A program made the position numbers and the translations under genes. Source: Burkholderiales bacterium (GTDB lineage: Bacteria > Pseudomonadota > Gammaproteobacteria > Burkholderiales > Burkholderiaceae_C). Taken from it: a DNA stretch of 63,318 nt. The DNA is taken from NCBI GenBank assembly GCA_003963075.1, contig RXJV01000022.1:1-63318 (forward strand), in the 5' to 3' direction. The notes beneath the pieces were generated by a model. It was not told the DNA's origin and made no database searches. It saw nothing but the letters and a program-made list of their open reading frames with translations. Positions within the stretch are counted from its first letter, which is position 1. Each line of letters opens with the position of its first letter. Shown here piece by piece: positions 39,768 through 48,785 of the stretch.

Positions 39768-42023
39768 ATGACCGGCCTGCTGCTGATCAGTACCAGCTTG
39801 ATCGCGCTGCTCGGGGCGACGCTGCTGGTGCTGGCGCGTCTGGAGCCCCAGCACCGCCACATCGGCGAATGGGGCTGGAGCCATATCGCCCTGGCGGCCG
39901 CGCTGGCCCTGGGTGTCGCGCTGCTGCCGGCGGAAGACGAGACCCTGCGCTATGCGGTGCAGGCCACCGCCGCGACCACCCTGGTCATCGCGTCGCTGGC
40001 GCTGCAACTGGCCGGCGCGGCCCACTATGCCCGCCGACCCTGGCGCTGGCAGCGGCTGCTGCCGCTGTTCGGCCTGCTGCTGCTGCTGATCCTTGGCCTG
40101 GCCCTGGTGCAGCAGCGCCTGGGCGTGATCGCCGGCGCGCTGATCCTGACCGGCGGTGCCTGGCTGGCCGGCGTCTGGCTGTGGCGGCTGCGCGAGACCG
40201 GCGAGCGCTTTGTCGCGGGCTGCTTCTTCGCTTCGGGCGTGGTGCACCTCAGCGGCCCGCTGCTGGATCCGCTGGCGCGCTCGCTGCTCACCCATGTGCT
40301 GGGCACCTATGTGCAGGGCATCCTGGCGATGGCCTTGATCCTGCTTTCGGTGCGCCGTGCCCACCGCGAGACCCTGCGCGTCGGCGAGCGGCTGCGCCAG
40401 CTCTATGAACAATCGATGCAGGGGCTGCTGGTGATCCGCGAGCACCGTGTGCTGTATGCCAACCCGGCAGCCCTGGCGCTGTTCGGCTACGACAGCGTCG
40501 AGGCCTTTGGACCGGCTGAGGCGCTGATGCAGCCGGAAGACTTCGCCACCGCGCGGGAGCGCTACAGGCGCATCATGCGCGACCGCGCCGGCCATATCAG
40601 CTGGGAGGGCGAGCGTTTCCACCGCGACGGCCATGCCCTCTACCTGCGCGGCAGCTCGAGCTATATCGAGTGGGAGGGCGGTCCGGCCCTGTTGGTGCTG
40701 TTGATCGACGACACCGAGCGCCAGCGGGCCACCCAGGCGCTGCGCCGCCAGGCCCTGCATGACGAGTTGACCGATCTGCCCAACCGGCATGCGGCGGTGG
40801 CGCGGCTGGCCGAGCTGACGGCGCCGGGCCACCCCGGCTTCGCGCTGCTGTCGGCCGACCTGGACCGTTTCCAGCTCGTCAACGAAAGCCTCGGCCACGA
40901 GGTGGGTGATGCGCTGTTGCAGGCCGTGGCCCGGCGCCTGCGCTAGGCCCTGCCGCCCGAGGCCCTGCTGGCACGGCTGGGAGAAGACCAATTCCTGCTG
41001 CTGCAGCCCGGCGTCGACGACGACGCCGGTGCGCTGCTCGCCGGCGCGGCCCTGCTGGCGCTGCTGAACACGCCGTTTCGCGTCGGCCATCGGGAGCTCT
41101 ATATGCACATGTCCGTCGGCGTCGCACGCTTTCCGGCGCATGGCGACAGCGGCGCGGCCCTGCTGCGCGCGGCCGATGCCGCCATGCACCGCGCCAAGCA
41201 TCAGGCCGGCGCTACCGTCGTGCTCTTCGAGCCCGGCATGGCCAACCGATCCGGCACGCTGCTGGAGATCGAACAGGCGCTCGGCGCCGCCATCGAACAA
41301 TGCGAGTTCGTGCTCGAGTACCAGCCCAAGTTCGTGGCCCGCAGCCGCGAGCTCAGCGGCTTCGAAGCCCTGGTGCGCTGGCAGCGCCCGGGCTTCGGGC
41401 GGGTCAGCCCGGTCGAATTCATCCCGGCGGCCGAGCGCACTGGCCAGATCGTCGCCCTCGGTGCGCTGCTGCTGCGCCTGGCGGCCCAGCAATTGCGCCG
41501 CTGGCGGGCCCAGGGCCTGGCCGTGCTGCCGGTCGCGGTCAATGTGTCGCCGCTGCAGTTCGAGGATGCCGGCCTTGCCGACTGGCTGCTGGCCATGCTG
41601 AGTGACCACGGGCTGGACCCGGCGCTGATCGAGGTCGAGATCACCGAGACCGCGGCCATCACCCATATGGACCGGGTGCTGCCCCAGCTGGCGAGGCTGC
41701 GCGACGCCGGCGTGGGTGTCGCCTTCGACGACTTCGGCACCGGCCAGAGCTCGCTGACGCTGCTGCGCCGCCTGCCGATCACGACGCTCAAGCTCGACCG
41801 CAGCATGATCGAGCCCCTGCCCGAGCCAGCGGCCGGCGCCGTCGTCCGCGCGGCCTGCGTGCTGGCCGATGCGCTGGGCCTGGCCGTCGTGGCCGAAGGC
41901 GTCGAGACCGAGGCCCAGGCCCAGGCGGCGGAGCGCCTGGGTTGCACCCATCTGCAAGGCCGGCTGCTGGCCGGGCCGCTGGCGTCCGAGGCCGCCGCGG
42001 CCCTGCTCGTCAAGCAGCCATGA
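39768..42023 (+). pseudogene. Membrane PAS-GGDEF-EAL gene interrupted by an in-frame TAG
   Basis: One frame runs from ATG 39768 to TGA 42021-42023 with a single TAG at 40944-40946 (codon 393). Before it are about seven membrane helices (residues about 1-200), a PAS domain (about 210-325) and the start of a GGDEF domain. After it the same frame continues the GGDEF domain with a degenerate motif GEDQF (405-409) and an EAL domain with intact EAL at 533-535, EITETAAI and FDDFGTGQSSLTLL. A change of CAG to TAG explains the stop. ATG 41103 could restart the EAL part but has no clear ribosome site. If read through, it would be a membrane phosphodiesterase with an inactive cyclase domain. Sequencing error is possible. 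Confidence 0.85.
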
Positions 42024-42846
42024 ACTCGCCCATGCGGACCGGGCCACCGGGCCGCCAGGCCGGGTTGAACCGCAGGCCGCTCGGCTCGAACAGCATCACC
42101 ACCGTCGAGCCGAGCAGGAAGCGCCCCATCTCCTCGCCCTGGGCCAGCGTGACCTGGCCGGGCGCGTAGTCCCAGGCCTTGACGCTGCCGCCGCGCTCGA
42201 TGCGGCCCTGCCAGACCGTGGCCATGCTGCCGACGATGGTGGCGCCCACCAGCACCAGCACCCAGCGGCCGAGGGTGTCGTCGTCGAACACGCACACCAC
42301 GCGCTCGTTGCGCGCGAACAGCCCCGGCACGCCACGCGCCGTGGTCGGGTTCACCGAGAACAGCGCGCCCGGCACATGCAGCATGCGCACCAGCCGGCCG
42401 GCGGCGGGCATGTGGATGCGGTGGTAGTCGCGCGGGCTCAGGTAGAGGTTGGCGAACAGGCCGTTCTGGAAGCGCGCGGCCAGCTCGGCATCGCCACCGA
42501 CGAGGGCGGTGGTCGAGAAGGCCTGGCCCTTGGCCTGGTAGACCTGATCGCCCTGGATGCGCCCGACCTGGCTGATCGCGCCGTCCACCGGGCAGACCAG
42601 CGGCGCCGGCGCCAGCGGCCGCGCCCCGGCCTTCAGCGGCCGGGTGAAGAAGTCGTTGAAGGTCTTGTAGGCGCTGATGTCCGGCTCGGCCGCCTCGGCC
42701 ATGTTGACGCCGTAGCGCGCGACGAAGCGGCGGATGGTGGCGGTCGTCAGCGCTCCCATCGGCTTGGACGCATAGTGCCCGGCCAGGCGCGTCAACGCGA
42801 GCTTCGGCATCAGGTACTGCGGCAGGACTTTGAGTCGATCAGACAT
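42010..42846 (-). CDS. psd: Phosphatidylserine decarboxylase
   Basis: A 278-residue proenzyme that makes phosphatidylethanolamine at the inner membrane. The self-cleavage motif LGST, in GRFLLGSTVVMLFEP near the C-terminus, yields the pyruvoyl alpha subunit. Other family blocks are FNDFFTRPLK, CPVDGAISQVG and YHRIHMPAAGRL. ATG 42846 begins MSDRLKVLPQYLMPKLALT; the longer frame upstream overlaps the divergent rhodanese gene. The 3' end overlaps the end of the convergent GGDEF-EAL pseudogene by 14 nt. Confidence 0.95.
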   Translation of the reverse strand: MSDRLKVLPQYLMPKLALTRLAGHYASKPMGALTTATIRRFVARYGVNMAEAAEPDISAYKTFNDFFTRPLKAGARPLAPAPLVCPVDGAISQVGRIQGDQVYQAKGQAFSTTALVGGDAELAARFQNGLFANLYLSPRDYHRIHMPAAGRLVRMLHVPGALFSVNPTTARGVPGLFARNERVVCVFDDDTLGRWVLVLVGATIVGSMATVWQGRIERGGSVKAWDYAPGQVTLAQGEEMGRFLLGSTVVMLFEPSGLRFNPAWRPGGPVRMGEFMAA

Positions 42847-42929
42847 GGCATCGGGGCCGTGGAGGGTCGCGGATTCTAGGAGCCCGCCCCGCGCGGCCGG
42901 GCTAGGGTCAGCGAGGACAATCCCGCGCC

Positions 42930-43730
42930 ATGGCCCTGATCCACAGCTCCTTCTACCGCTTCGCCCCGGTCGCCGACCCCAGCGCCTTTGCCAGCTGGCT
43001 GCGCGAGGCCGGCCGTGGGCTGGGCGGGGTCGTGCTGGTGGCCGAGGAGGGCCTGAGCGCCGCCGTGGCCGGCCCGGCCGAGCCGCTGGCGGCATTTGAG
43101 GCGGCCGTGCAGCAGCAGCCCGGGTTCGCCGGCCTGCACTTCAAGCACAACCGCTGTGAGCGGCCGCCGTTCAGCCTGCTCAAGGTGTCGGTCAAGCGCG
43201 AGATCGTCGCGTTCGGCGTGCCGGGCGTGTCCGGCCTGCAAGCCGATGCGGCCGATACCCATGTCAGCCCGCAGCGCTGGCGCGAGCTGCTGAACGACCC
43301 CGACACCGTCGTGATCGACAACCGCAACAGCTTCGAGTTCAAGCTCGGCCGCTTCCGCGGTGCCATCGACCCCGGCGTGGCGCACTTCCGCGACTTTCCG
43401 GCCTATGTCGAGGCGCACCGCGACGCCTGGCAGGGCAAGACGGTGGCGATGTACTGCACCGGCGGCATCCGCTGCGAGAAGACGGCGGCCTGGATGCAGG
43501 CCCAGGGCCTGAAGGTGGCCCAGCTCGACGGCGGCATCCTGAACTACCTCGCCAGCTTCGACGACGCCGCGGCCGACTGGCAGGGCGAGTGCTATGTGTT
43601 CGACAAGCGCATCGCCATCGACGCCCAGGCCCGCGAGACCGGCACCACGGCCGAGCAGGTGTTCACCGACCCGGCCGACGCCTGGCGGCTGGCGCGGGCG
43701 CGCCGCCTGGACCCCGGCGCGGAGGATTGA
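42930..43730 (+). CDS. trhO: Rhodanese-like tRNA uridine hydroxylase TrhO (UPF0176)
   Basis: The 266-residue protein has an N-terminal ferredoxin-like domain and a rhodanese domain. The active cysteine lies in VAMYCTGGIRCEKTAAWM, the TrhO/YceA signature. TrhO hydroxylates wobble U34 of tRNAs using oxygen. It ends soon after GECYVFDKRIAIDA and lacks the cysteine-rich zinc tail seen after this point in E. coli YceA, as in shorter family members. It is divergent from psd, with 83 bp between starts. Confidence 0.9.
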   Translation: MALIHSSFYRFAPVADPSAFASWLREAGRGLGGVVLVAEEGLSAAVAGPAEPLAAFEAAVQQQPGFAGLHFKHNRCERPPFSLLKVSVKREIVAFGVPGVSGLQADAADTHVSPQRWRELLNDPDTVVIDNRNSFEFKLGRFRGAIDPGVAHFRDFPAYVEAHRDAWQGKTVAMYCTGGIRCEKTAAWMQAQGLKVAQLDGGILNYLASFDDAAADWQGECYVFDKRIAIDAQARETGTTAEQVFTDPADAWRLARARRLDPGAED

Positions 43731-43834
43731 AGCCCCGGCCCGGAACAAAGCTTCCGGCCGCCGGCGGCGTAGCGCTGCCACAAACGCCGACAATCACAGC
43801 GCGCGCCGCTTGCGCGCACCGACTCTCTCATTCG

Positions 43835-45136
43835 ATGTCCCACCTGATCGTCCACGGCGGCACGCCCCTCTCCGGCCGCATCGTCCCCTCGGCCAACAAA
43901 AACGCCGTCCTGCCCATCCTCTGCGCCACGCTGCTGACCAAGCAGCCGGTGCGCCTGCGCGGGGTGCCCGAGATCACCGACGTGAAGAAGATCGTCGAGG
44001 TCTTCCGCAAGCTCGGCTCCCGCGTCGAGCTGGATTTCAAGACCGGCATCCTCGACGTCCACCACGCGAACACCCACTTCGACCCGGCCACCGACCGGCT
44101 GCCCGAGGAGATGCGCTCGTCCATCATGCTGGTGCCCGGGCTGATGGCCCGCTTCGGCGCGGCGCGCATCGAGGACGACGTCAAGGGCTGCACACTCGGC
44201 GCGCGCGAGATCGACCCCCATGTGGAGGTGTTCCAGCGCTTCGGCGCCGCGGTCGAGCGCCTGCCCGACGGCCTGGTGCTCACGGTGGACCGGCCGCTGA
44301 AGGGCAATGACCACTGGACCGATTACGCCTCGGTCACCACCACCGAGAACTTCGTGCTCTGCGCCGCGCTGGCCGAGGGCGTGTCGACGCTGACCAATGC
44401 CGCCAGCGAGCCGCATGTGCAGGAGTTCTGCAACTTCATGTCGCTGCTGGGCGCCAAGATCGAAGGCCATGGCACGTCCAAGCTCAAGATCACCGGCGTG
44501 CAGGAGCTCGGCGGCGCCGACTACAGCTTCACCGAAGACTTCCACGAGATCGTCACCTTCCTCGCTTTAGGCGCGATCACCGGCGGCAATGTGCAGGTCA
44601 AGAACGGCGCACCGGAGATGTTCCCGCTGCTGGACCGCACCTTCGCGAAGTTCGGCGTGCAGATCGTTCATGAGGACGGCTGGAGCCGCTGCGTGGTGGA
44701 CGGCCCGCTGAAGGTCAAGGAACCGTTCACGCGCAACATCCTGCAGAAGGTCGAGGCCGCGCCCTGGCCCTATGTGCCGGTGGACCTGCTGCCGATCTTC
44801 GTCGCGCTCGGTGTCAAGGCCGAGGGCAGCGTGATGTTCTGGAACAAGGTCTACGACGGCGCGATGGGCTGGACCAGCGAGCTGGCCAAGTTCGGCGGCC
44901 ATGCGTTCCTGAGTGATCCGCACCGGATGATCACCTTCGGCGGCAAGCCGCTGAGCCCGGCCGAGGTGGAGAGCCCCTACATCATCCGCGTCGCGATCGC
45001 GCTGCTGATGGTGGCCGCCAGCATCCCGGGCAGGAGCGTGATCCGCAATGCGACACCGATCCGCCGCGCGCACCCCAACTTCGTCGAGCACATCTGCGAA
45101 CTCGGCGCGCGCATCGAGTGGGTCGAGGGCGACTGA
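43835..45136 (+). CDS. murA: MurA-like UDP-GlcNAc 1-carboxyvinyltransferase, divergent
   Basis: A 433-residue EPSP-synthase-fold enzyme. The catalytic residues of MurA seem kept: Lys22-Asn23 in SANKNAVLP, Cys119 in VKGCTLGAREID, an aspartate in YVPVDLLPIF and an arginine in SPYIIRVAIAL. MurA adds enolpyruvate from PEP to UDP-GlcNAc, the first step of peptidoglycan synthesis. The wording of nearly every block differs from usual proteobacterial MurA (DVKKIVEVFRKLGSRVELD, for instance), and it is not in the usual neighbourhood with a BolA-like or his gene. It may be a second MurA. ATG 43835 begins MSHLIVHGGTPLSG. The next gene starts 4 bp later. Confidence 0.85.
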   Translation: MSHLIVHGGTPLSGRIVPSANKNAVLPILCATLLTKQPVRLRGVPEITDVKKIVEVFRKLGSRVELDFKTGILDVHHANTHFDPATDRLPEEMRSSIMLVPGLMARFGAARIEDDVKGCTLGAREIDPHVEVFQRFGAAVERLPDGLVLTVDRPLKGNDHWTDYASVTTTENFVLCAALAEGVSTLTNAASEPHVQEFCNFMSLLGAKIEGHGTSKLKITGVQELGGADYSFTEDFHEIVTFLALGAITGGNVQVKNGAPEMFPLLDRTFAKFGVQIVHEDGWSRCVVDGPLKVKEPFTRNILQKVEAAPWPYVPVDLLPIFVALGVKAEGSVMFWNKVYDGAMGWTSELAKFGGHAFLSDPHRMITFGGKPLSPAEVESPYIIRVAIALLMVAASIPGRSVIRNATPIRRAHPNFVEHICELGARIEWVEGD

Positions 45137-45140
45137 AGCG

Positions 45141-46046
45141 GTGATACGGCAGCTCGGGTGTGCGGCCCTGTGCGCGGCCGCGGTGGCGGCCCACGCCGGG
45201 GATGCCGCCGACACCATCCACTGGGTGGCACAGGACGCGCCGCCGCATTTCAGCTTCGTCCAGGGCCATGCGCCGCGCAGCGTGGCCGAGCTGGGCCGGG
45301 GCGAGCTGGACGGCTTCATGCGCGTGCTGTTGCCCCGCATGCCGGGCTACCGGCATGAGTTCGTCGAGGTCAGCACCACCCGCTACGAGGCCCTGAGCCG
45401 CAGCGGCCAGACGCTGTGCTCGACCCTGCATGTGCGCACGCCGGCGCGCACCGACTGGGCCTATTTCTCGCACCTGTTTCCACCGCTGGCCTCGCGCGAG
45501 GTGCATGTGGTGCTCAGGCGCGACACCCTGGCGCGGCTGACCCAGCAGCGCATGCCCGAGGGCCGCCTGGTGCTGGCGGACCTGCTGAAGCGGCCGGAGC
45601 TGCGCCCGCTGCTGGCGCGCGACCGGGCCTTCGGCGCGCAGATCGACAACCTGCTCGCCCAGCACGAGGTGCCGCGCGTCACCGTCGGCGCGCAGTTCAG
45701 CCGCCGCACGCTGGACATGCTGCGCGCCGGGCGCATGGACTACACGCTGGAGTACCCGGCCGTGGTGCAGGACTATCTGCAGCGCGTCGGCGCGCCGGAC
45801 GCCCTGGTGGCGCTGCCGGTGGCCGAGGGCCTGAGCACGCTGCTGGCCACGGTGTCCTGCAGCCGTACGCCCGAAGGCCTGCGCCAGATCGAGGCCATCG
45901 ACGCGGCCGTGCGGTCCTTGGCCCGCGAACCGGACCGTGAGGCCTGGGTGCGGCAGTGGCGCGGCGGGCCGCTCGACGCGGCCGACATGCGGCGCCTGAA
46001 CGCCTACATGGACGAACGCGGCCGCAGCGGCCCGCGCATCGAGTAG
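45141..46046 (+). CDS. Periplasmic substrate-binding-like protein (TIGR02285-like)
   Basis: The 301-residue protein begins at GTG 45141, preceded by GAAG; this start gives a clean signal peptide (MIRQLGCAALCAAAVAAHAG), whereas the longer ATG frame runs into murA. The mature part resembles extracellular binding protein family 3 and the TIGR02285 group: IHWVAQDAPPHFSF, ARTDWAYFSHLFPPLASREV and FSRRTLDMLRAGRMDYTLEY. No transporter is next to it, so it may sense or scavenge a ligand. It lies 4 bp after murA and 5 bp before the pseudouridine synthase gene, in one operon. Confidence 0.78.
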   Translation: MIRQLGCAALCAAAVAAHAGDAADTIHWVAQDAPPHFSFVQGHAPRSVAELGRGELDGFMRVLLPRMPGYRHEFVEVSTTRYEALSRSGQTLCSTLHVRTPARTDWAYFSHLFPPLASREVHVVLRRDTLARLTQQRMPEGRLVLADLLKRPELRPLLARDRAFGAQIDNLLAQHEVPRVTVGAQFSRRTLDMLRAGRMDYTLEYPAVVQDYLQRVGAPDALVALPVAEGLSTLLATVSCSRTPEGLRQIEAIDAAVRSLAREPDREAWVRQWRGGPLDAADMRRLNAYMDERGRSGPRIE

Positions 46047-46051
46047 CCGCC

Positions 46052-46960
46052 ATGGCGCGGCCGCCCAAGCCCGTGCTGCCGCTGCGCGACGGCGTGGCCG
46101 CCAGCGCGGTGTTCTGCCCGCCCGGGCCGTGGCCGACGCTCACCGCCTTCCTCGCCGAGCGCCTGCCGCGGGTGCTCGACTGGCCCGAGCGGCTGGCCGG
46201 CGGCCATGTGGTCGACGACGCGGGCCGGCCCGTCGCCGACGCGCCCTACCGCGGCGGGCGGCGGGTCTACTACTGGCGCACGCTCGACATGGAGCCTCGG
46301 GTGCCATTCGAGGCGCGCATCGTGTTCCAGGACGAGCACCTGCTGGTTGCCGACAAGCCCCATTTCCTGCCCGTCACGCCGAGCGGCCTGTACGCCCGCG
46401 AGACCTTGATGGCACGCCTGCGCCATGCCACCGGCCTGGCCGATCTGATTCCGATTCACCGGCTGGACCGCGAGACGGCCGGCCTGGTCGTGTTCAGCCT
46501 GCGGCGCCAGGACCGTGACGCCTACCACCAGCTGTTCCGTGAGCGCAGCGTCCGCAAGGTCTACGAGGCCATCGCGCCCTGGAGCCCGGGGCCCTGGCCG
46601 CGCACGGTCAGGCACCGCCTCGTCGAGCCCGACGGCGAGCAGTTCATGCAGATGCAGGTGGTCGACGGTGAGCCGAACGCCGAGACCCGCATCGACCTCG
46701 TCGAGCCTCTGCCCGACGGGCGGGCGCGCTACGAGCTCCGGCCCCTGACCGGCGCGCGCCACCAGCTGCGTGCGCAGATGAACGCGCTCGGCCTGCCCAT
46801 CGTCGGCGACCGCATCTACCCGGTGCTGCTGCCTCACGAGAACCCGCCGCGCTTCGTCGCGCCGCTGCAACTGCTGGCGCGCGAGATCGCGTTCACCGAC
46901 CCCATCACCGGCGAAGCTCGGCATTTTTCACGTGACGCCGCGACAATCGCGCCGCCATGA
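46052..46960 (+). CDS. RluA-family pseudouridine synthase
   Basis: A 302-residue enzyme that isomerises uridine in rRNA or tRNA. The catalytic aspartate is Asp139 in PIHRLDRETAGLVVFS. The end of the fold includes GARHQLRAQMNALGLPIVGD. There is no N-terminal S4 domain. ATG 46052 begins MARPPKPVLPLRDG. The target uridine cannot be inferred. The stop overlaps the diguanylate cyclase start (ATGA). Confidence 0.9.
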   Translation: MARPPKPVLPLRDGVAASAVFCPPGPWPTLTAFLAERLPRVLDWPERLAGGHVVDDAGRPVADAPYRGGRRVYYWRTLDMEPRVPFEARIVFQDEHLLVADKPHFLPVTPSGLYARETLMARLRHATGLADLIPIHRLDRETAGLVVFSLRRQDRDAYHQLFRERSVRKVYEAIAPWSPGPWPRTVRHRLVEPDGEQFMQMQVVDGEPNAETRIDLVEPLPDGRARYELRPLTGARHQLRAQMNALGLPIVGDRIYPVLLPHENPPRFVAPLQLLAREIAFTDPITGEARHFSRDAATIAPP

Positions 46961-48066
46961 CCTCAGCCGAACCCCATCACCAGGTCCAGCAGCTGCGCCG
47001 CCAGCTGCAGTCGCTGATCGAGGCCGCCCAGGCCAACGAGCGCAAACTCGACCGCTTCGACGCGTTGGAGCGCCAGCTCATCGCGGTGAGCTCGATGGAG
47101 GAGCTGGTCAATCTGCTGCTGGTGGACTGCCGGGCCGACTTCGGCCTGGACGCGGCCGAGCTGTGGCTGATCGACCCCGAGGATGAACTGCGGCGCGCCC
47201 TGCCCAGCCTGCCCATGGTCAAGGCGCCGCGCCTGCTCGATGGGCATGGCCCGCTGAAGGCGCTGTATGGCGCGGTGCGCGCCACGCGGCTGATCGGCCC
47301 TGGCGCCGACGCGGAGCTGCTGCCGACGGCCTTCGAACCCGGCACCGCCATACGCTCGGCGGCGCTGCTGCCGCTGATCCGCCAGGGCCTGCTGATCGGC
47401 AGCCTGCACCTGGGCTCGCGCGACCCCGAGCGCTACGACGCCGGCTCGGGCACCAAGTTCCTGGACCGGCTCGCCGCCATCGCGGCCATCGCGATCGAGA
47501 GCATGCTCAACCGCGAGCGCCTGCGCCGCGCCGGCATGACCGATGGGCTGACCGGCGTGCACAACCGCCGCTATTTCGACCACCGCAGCCTGATCGAATT
47601 CAGCCAGGCGGTGCGCCACCGCTACCCGCTGGCCTGCCTGTTCCTCGACATCGACCACTTCAAGGCGATCAACGACGGCCATGGCCATCCGGCCGGAGAC
47701 GAGGTGCTGCGCCAGGTCGGCGGCCTGATCCTGCGCTCGCTGCGCACCGGTGACCTGGCCGCGCGCTATGGCGGCGAGGAGTTCGTCGTGCTGCTGCCGC
47801 GCACCGACCTGACCGGCGCCCGCGAGGTGGCCGAGCGCATCCGCCAGATGGTGCAGGAGGCGCCCTTCATCACGCCCGATGGGGGCACCGTCAGCGCGAC
47901 GCTGTCCGCCGGCCTGGCGATGCTGCCGCCCGGCGCCACCAGCTTTGCCGAGCTGCTGGGCGCTGCAGACCGGGCCCTCTATGAAGCCAAGCGCAGCGGC
48001 CGCAACCGCACCGTGGCGGCGGATGGCGGGGTGGATCTCAGTGCAACCACTGGAGCTGCATCGTGA
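46957..48066 (+). CDS. Diguanylate cyclase with N-terminal GAF-type (DUF484-like) domain
   Basis: The 369-residue soluble protein opens with a coiled coil (about 1-40), then a GAF/DUF484-like sensor domain (about 40-185), then a GGDEF domain. The active-site motif is GGEEF at 272-276, with an RxxD inhibitory site at 263-266 (RTGD). DLDHF-type metal motif is present as FLDIDHFKAINDGHG. It should make c-di-GMP with product inhibition. It is translationally coupled to the pseudouridine synthase gene. Its 3' end overlaps the convergent outer-membrane protein gene by 29 nt. Confidence 0.92.
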   Translation: MTSAEPHHQVQQLRRQLQSLIEAAQANERKLDRFDALERQLIAVSSMEELVNLLLVDCRADFGLDAAELWLIDPEDELRRALPSLPMVKAPRLLDGHGPLKALYGAVRATRLIGPGADAELLPTAFEPGTAIRSAALLPLIRQGLLIGSLHLGSRDPERYDAGSGTKFLDRLAAIAAIAIESMLNRERLRRAGMTDGLTGVHNRRYFDHRSLIEFSQAVRHRYPLACLFLDIDHFKAINDGHGHPAGDEVLRQVGGLILRSLRTGDLAARYGGEEFVVLLPRTDLTGAREVAERIRQMVQEAPFITPDGGTVSATLSAGLAMLPPGATSFAELLGAADRALYEAKRSGRNRTVAADGGVDLSATTGAAS

Positions 48067-48748
48067 ACATGTCGCCGCGGCGGCCGTAGGTCTTGCCGAA
48101 CAGGTAGGCGGCGTTCAGCGTCACGGTGTCGGGCCCCTCGTCCCACAGCGTGGACAGCAGGGCCGGGCCGGCGCGGTGGGACTGGCGCTGCTGCGGCAGC
48201 CAGTGGTTCCAGCGGCCGACCTCGCTGAAGCCCTCGGCGCCCAGCCGCCAGCCGGCTGCCACGCGGTAGACGCCGCGCCATTGCAGCTTGAGCCGGGTGT
48301 CGCGCGAGGCGCTGCTGTACTCCCAGAAGGCATTGGCGTTGAGCTTCAGCCGACCGAGATCGGTCTGCCAGACCGGACCCAGCTCCAGCGCGTGGCTGTG
48401 GTCGCCGCGATCGTGGACAAGCTGGGCGTGCAGGGCCAGGTCGTAGGGCCGCTCGCCCTGGGTCAGCAGAACCTCATGGATCCAGTTCAGGGTCGAGAGC
48501 TTCGCACCGCGGATGGTTTCGCCCTCCCAGCTGGCCAGCAGCCGGGTCGTCCAGCGCGTGTTGATGCCATAGCTCAGGCCCAGCTCGGGCCACAGCACGG
48601 CGCGCCGGCCGGCCGGCTGGACGGTCCAGTAGCGCAGCTCGGCACCCACGCGGCCCGCCTGGTCGTAGGGGGCCACGACGTAGTAGCCGGGGTCGGCGCC
48701 GGCCGGCCCGGCCAGTGCTGCCAGCATCAGCCAATAGCCACATCGCAT
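48038..48748 (-). CDS. Predicted outer-membrane beta-barrel protein of unknown function
   Basis: The 236-residue protein has a signal peptide (MRCGYWLMLAALAGPAGA) and alternating aromatic/polar strands throughout (ELGLSYGINTRWTTRLLASW, KLNANAFWEYSS, RLKLQWRGVYRVAAGWRLGA). It ends MQLQWLH. The pattern suggests an outer-membrane barrel of about 8-10 strands. I do not recognise a named family. It diverges from the amino-acid-type binding protein by 37 bp, which hints at shared regulation. Confidence 0.72.
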   Translation of the reverse strand: MRCGYWLMLAALAGPAGADPGYYVVAPYDQAGRVGAELRYWTVQPAGRRAVLWPELGLSYGINTRWTTRLLASWEGETIRGAKLSTLNWIHEVLLTQGERPYDLALHAQLVHDRGDHSHALELGPVWQTDLGRLKLNANAFWEYSSASRDTRLKLQWRGVYRVAAGWRLGAEGFSEVGRWNHWLPQQRQSHRAGPALLSTLWDEGPDTVTLNAAYLFGKTYGRRGDMFTMQLQWLH

Positions 48749-48785
48749 GCGGGCACTTTAGGGGGCGGCCTCACAATCCACGTTC

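Noticed and set aside
41103-42023. EAL part of the interrupted gene as an independent gene
   Set aside because: It starts inside the GGDEF domain with no clear ribosome site and continues the upstream frame exactly after one TAG, so a single broken gene explains it better.
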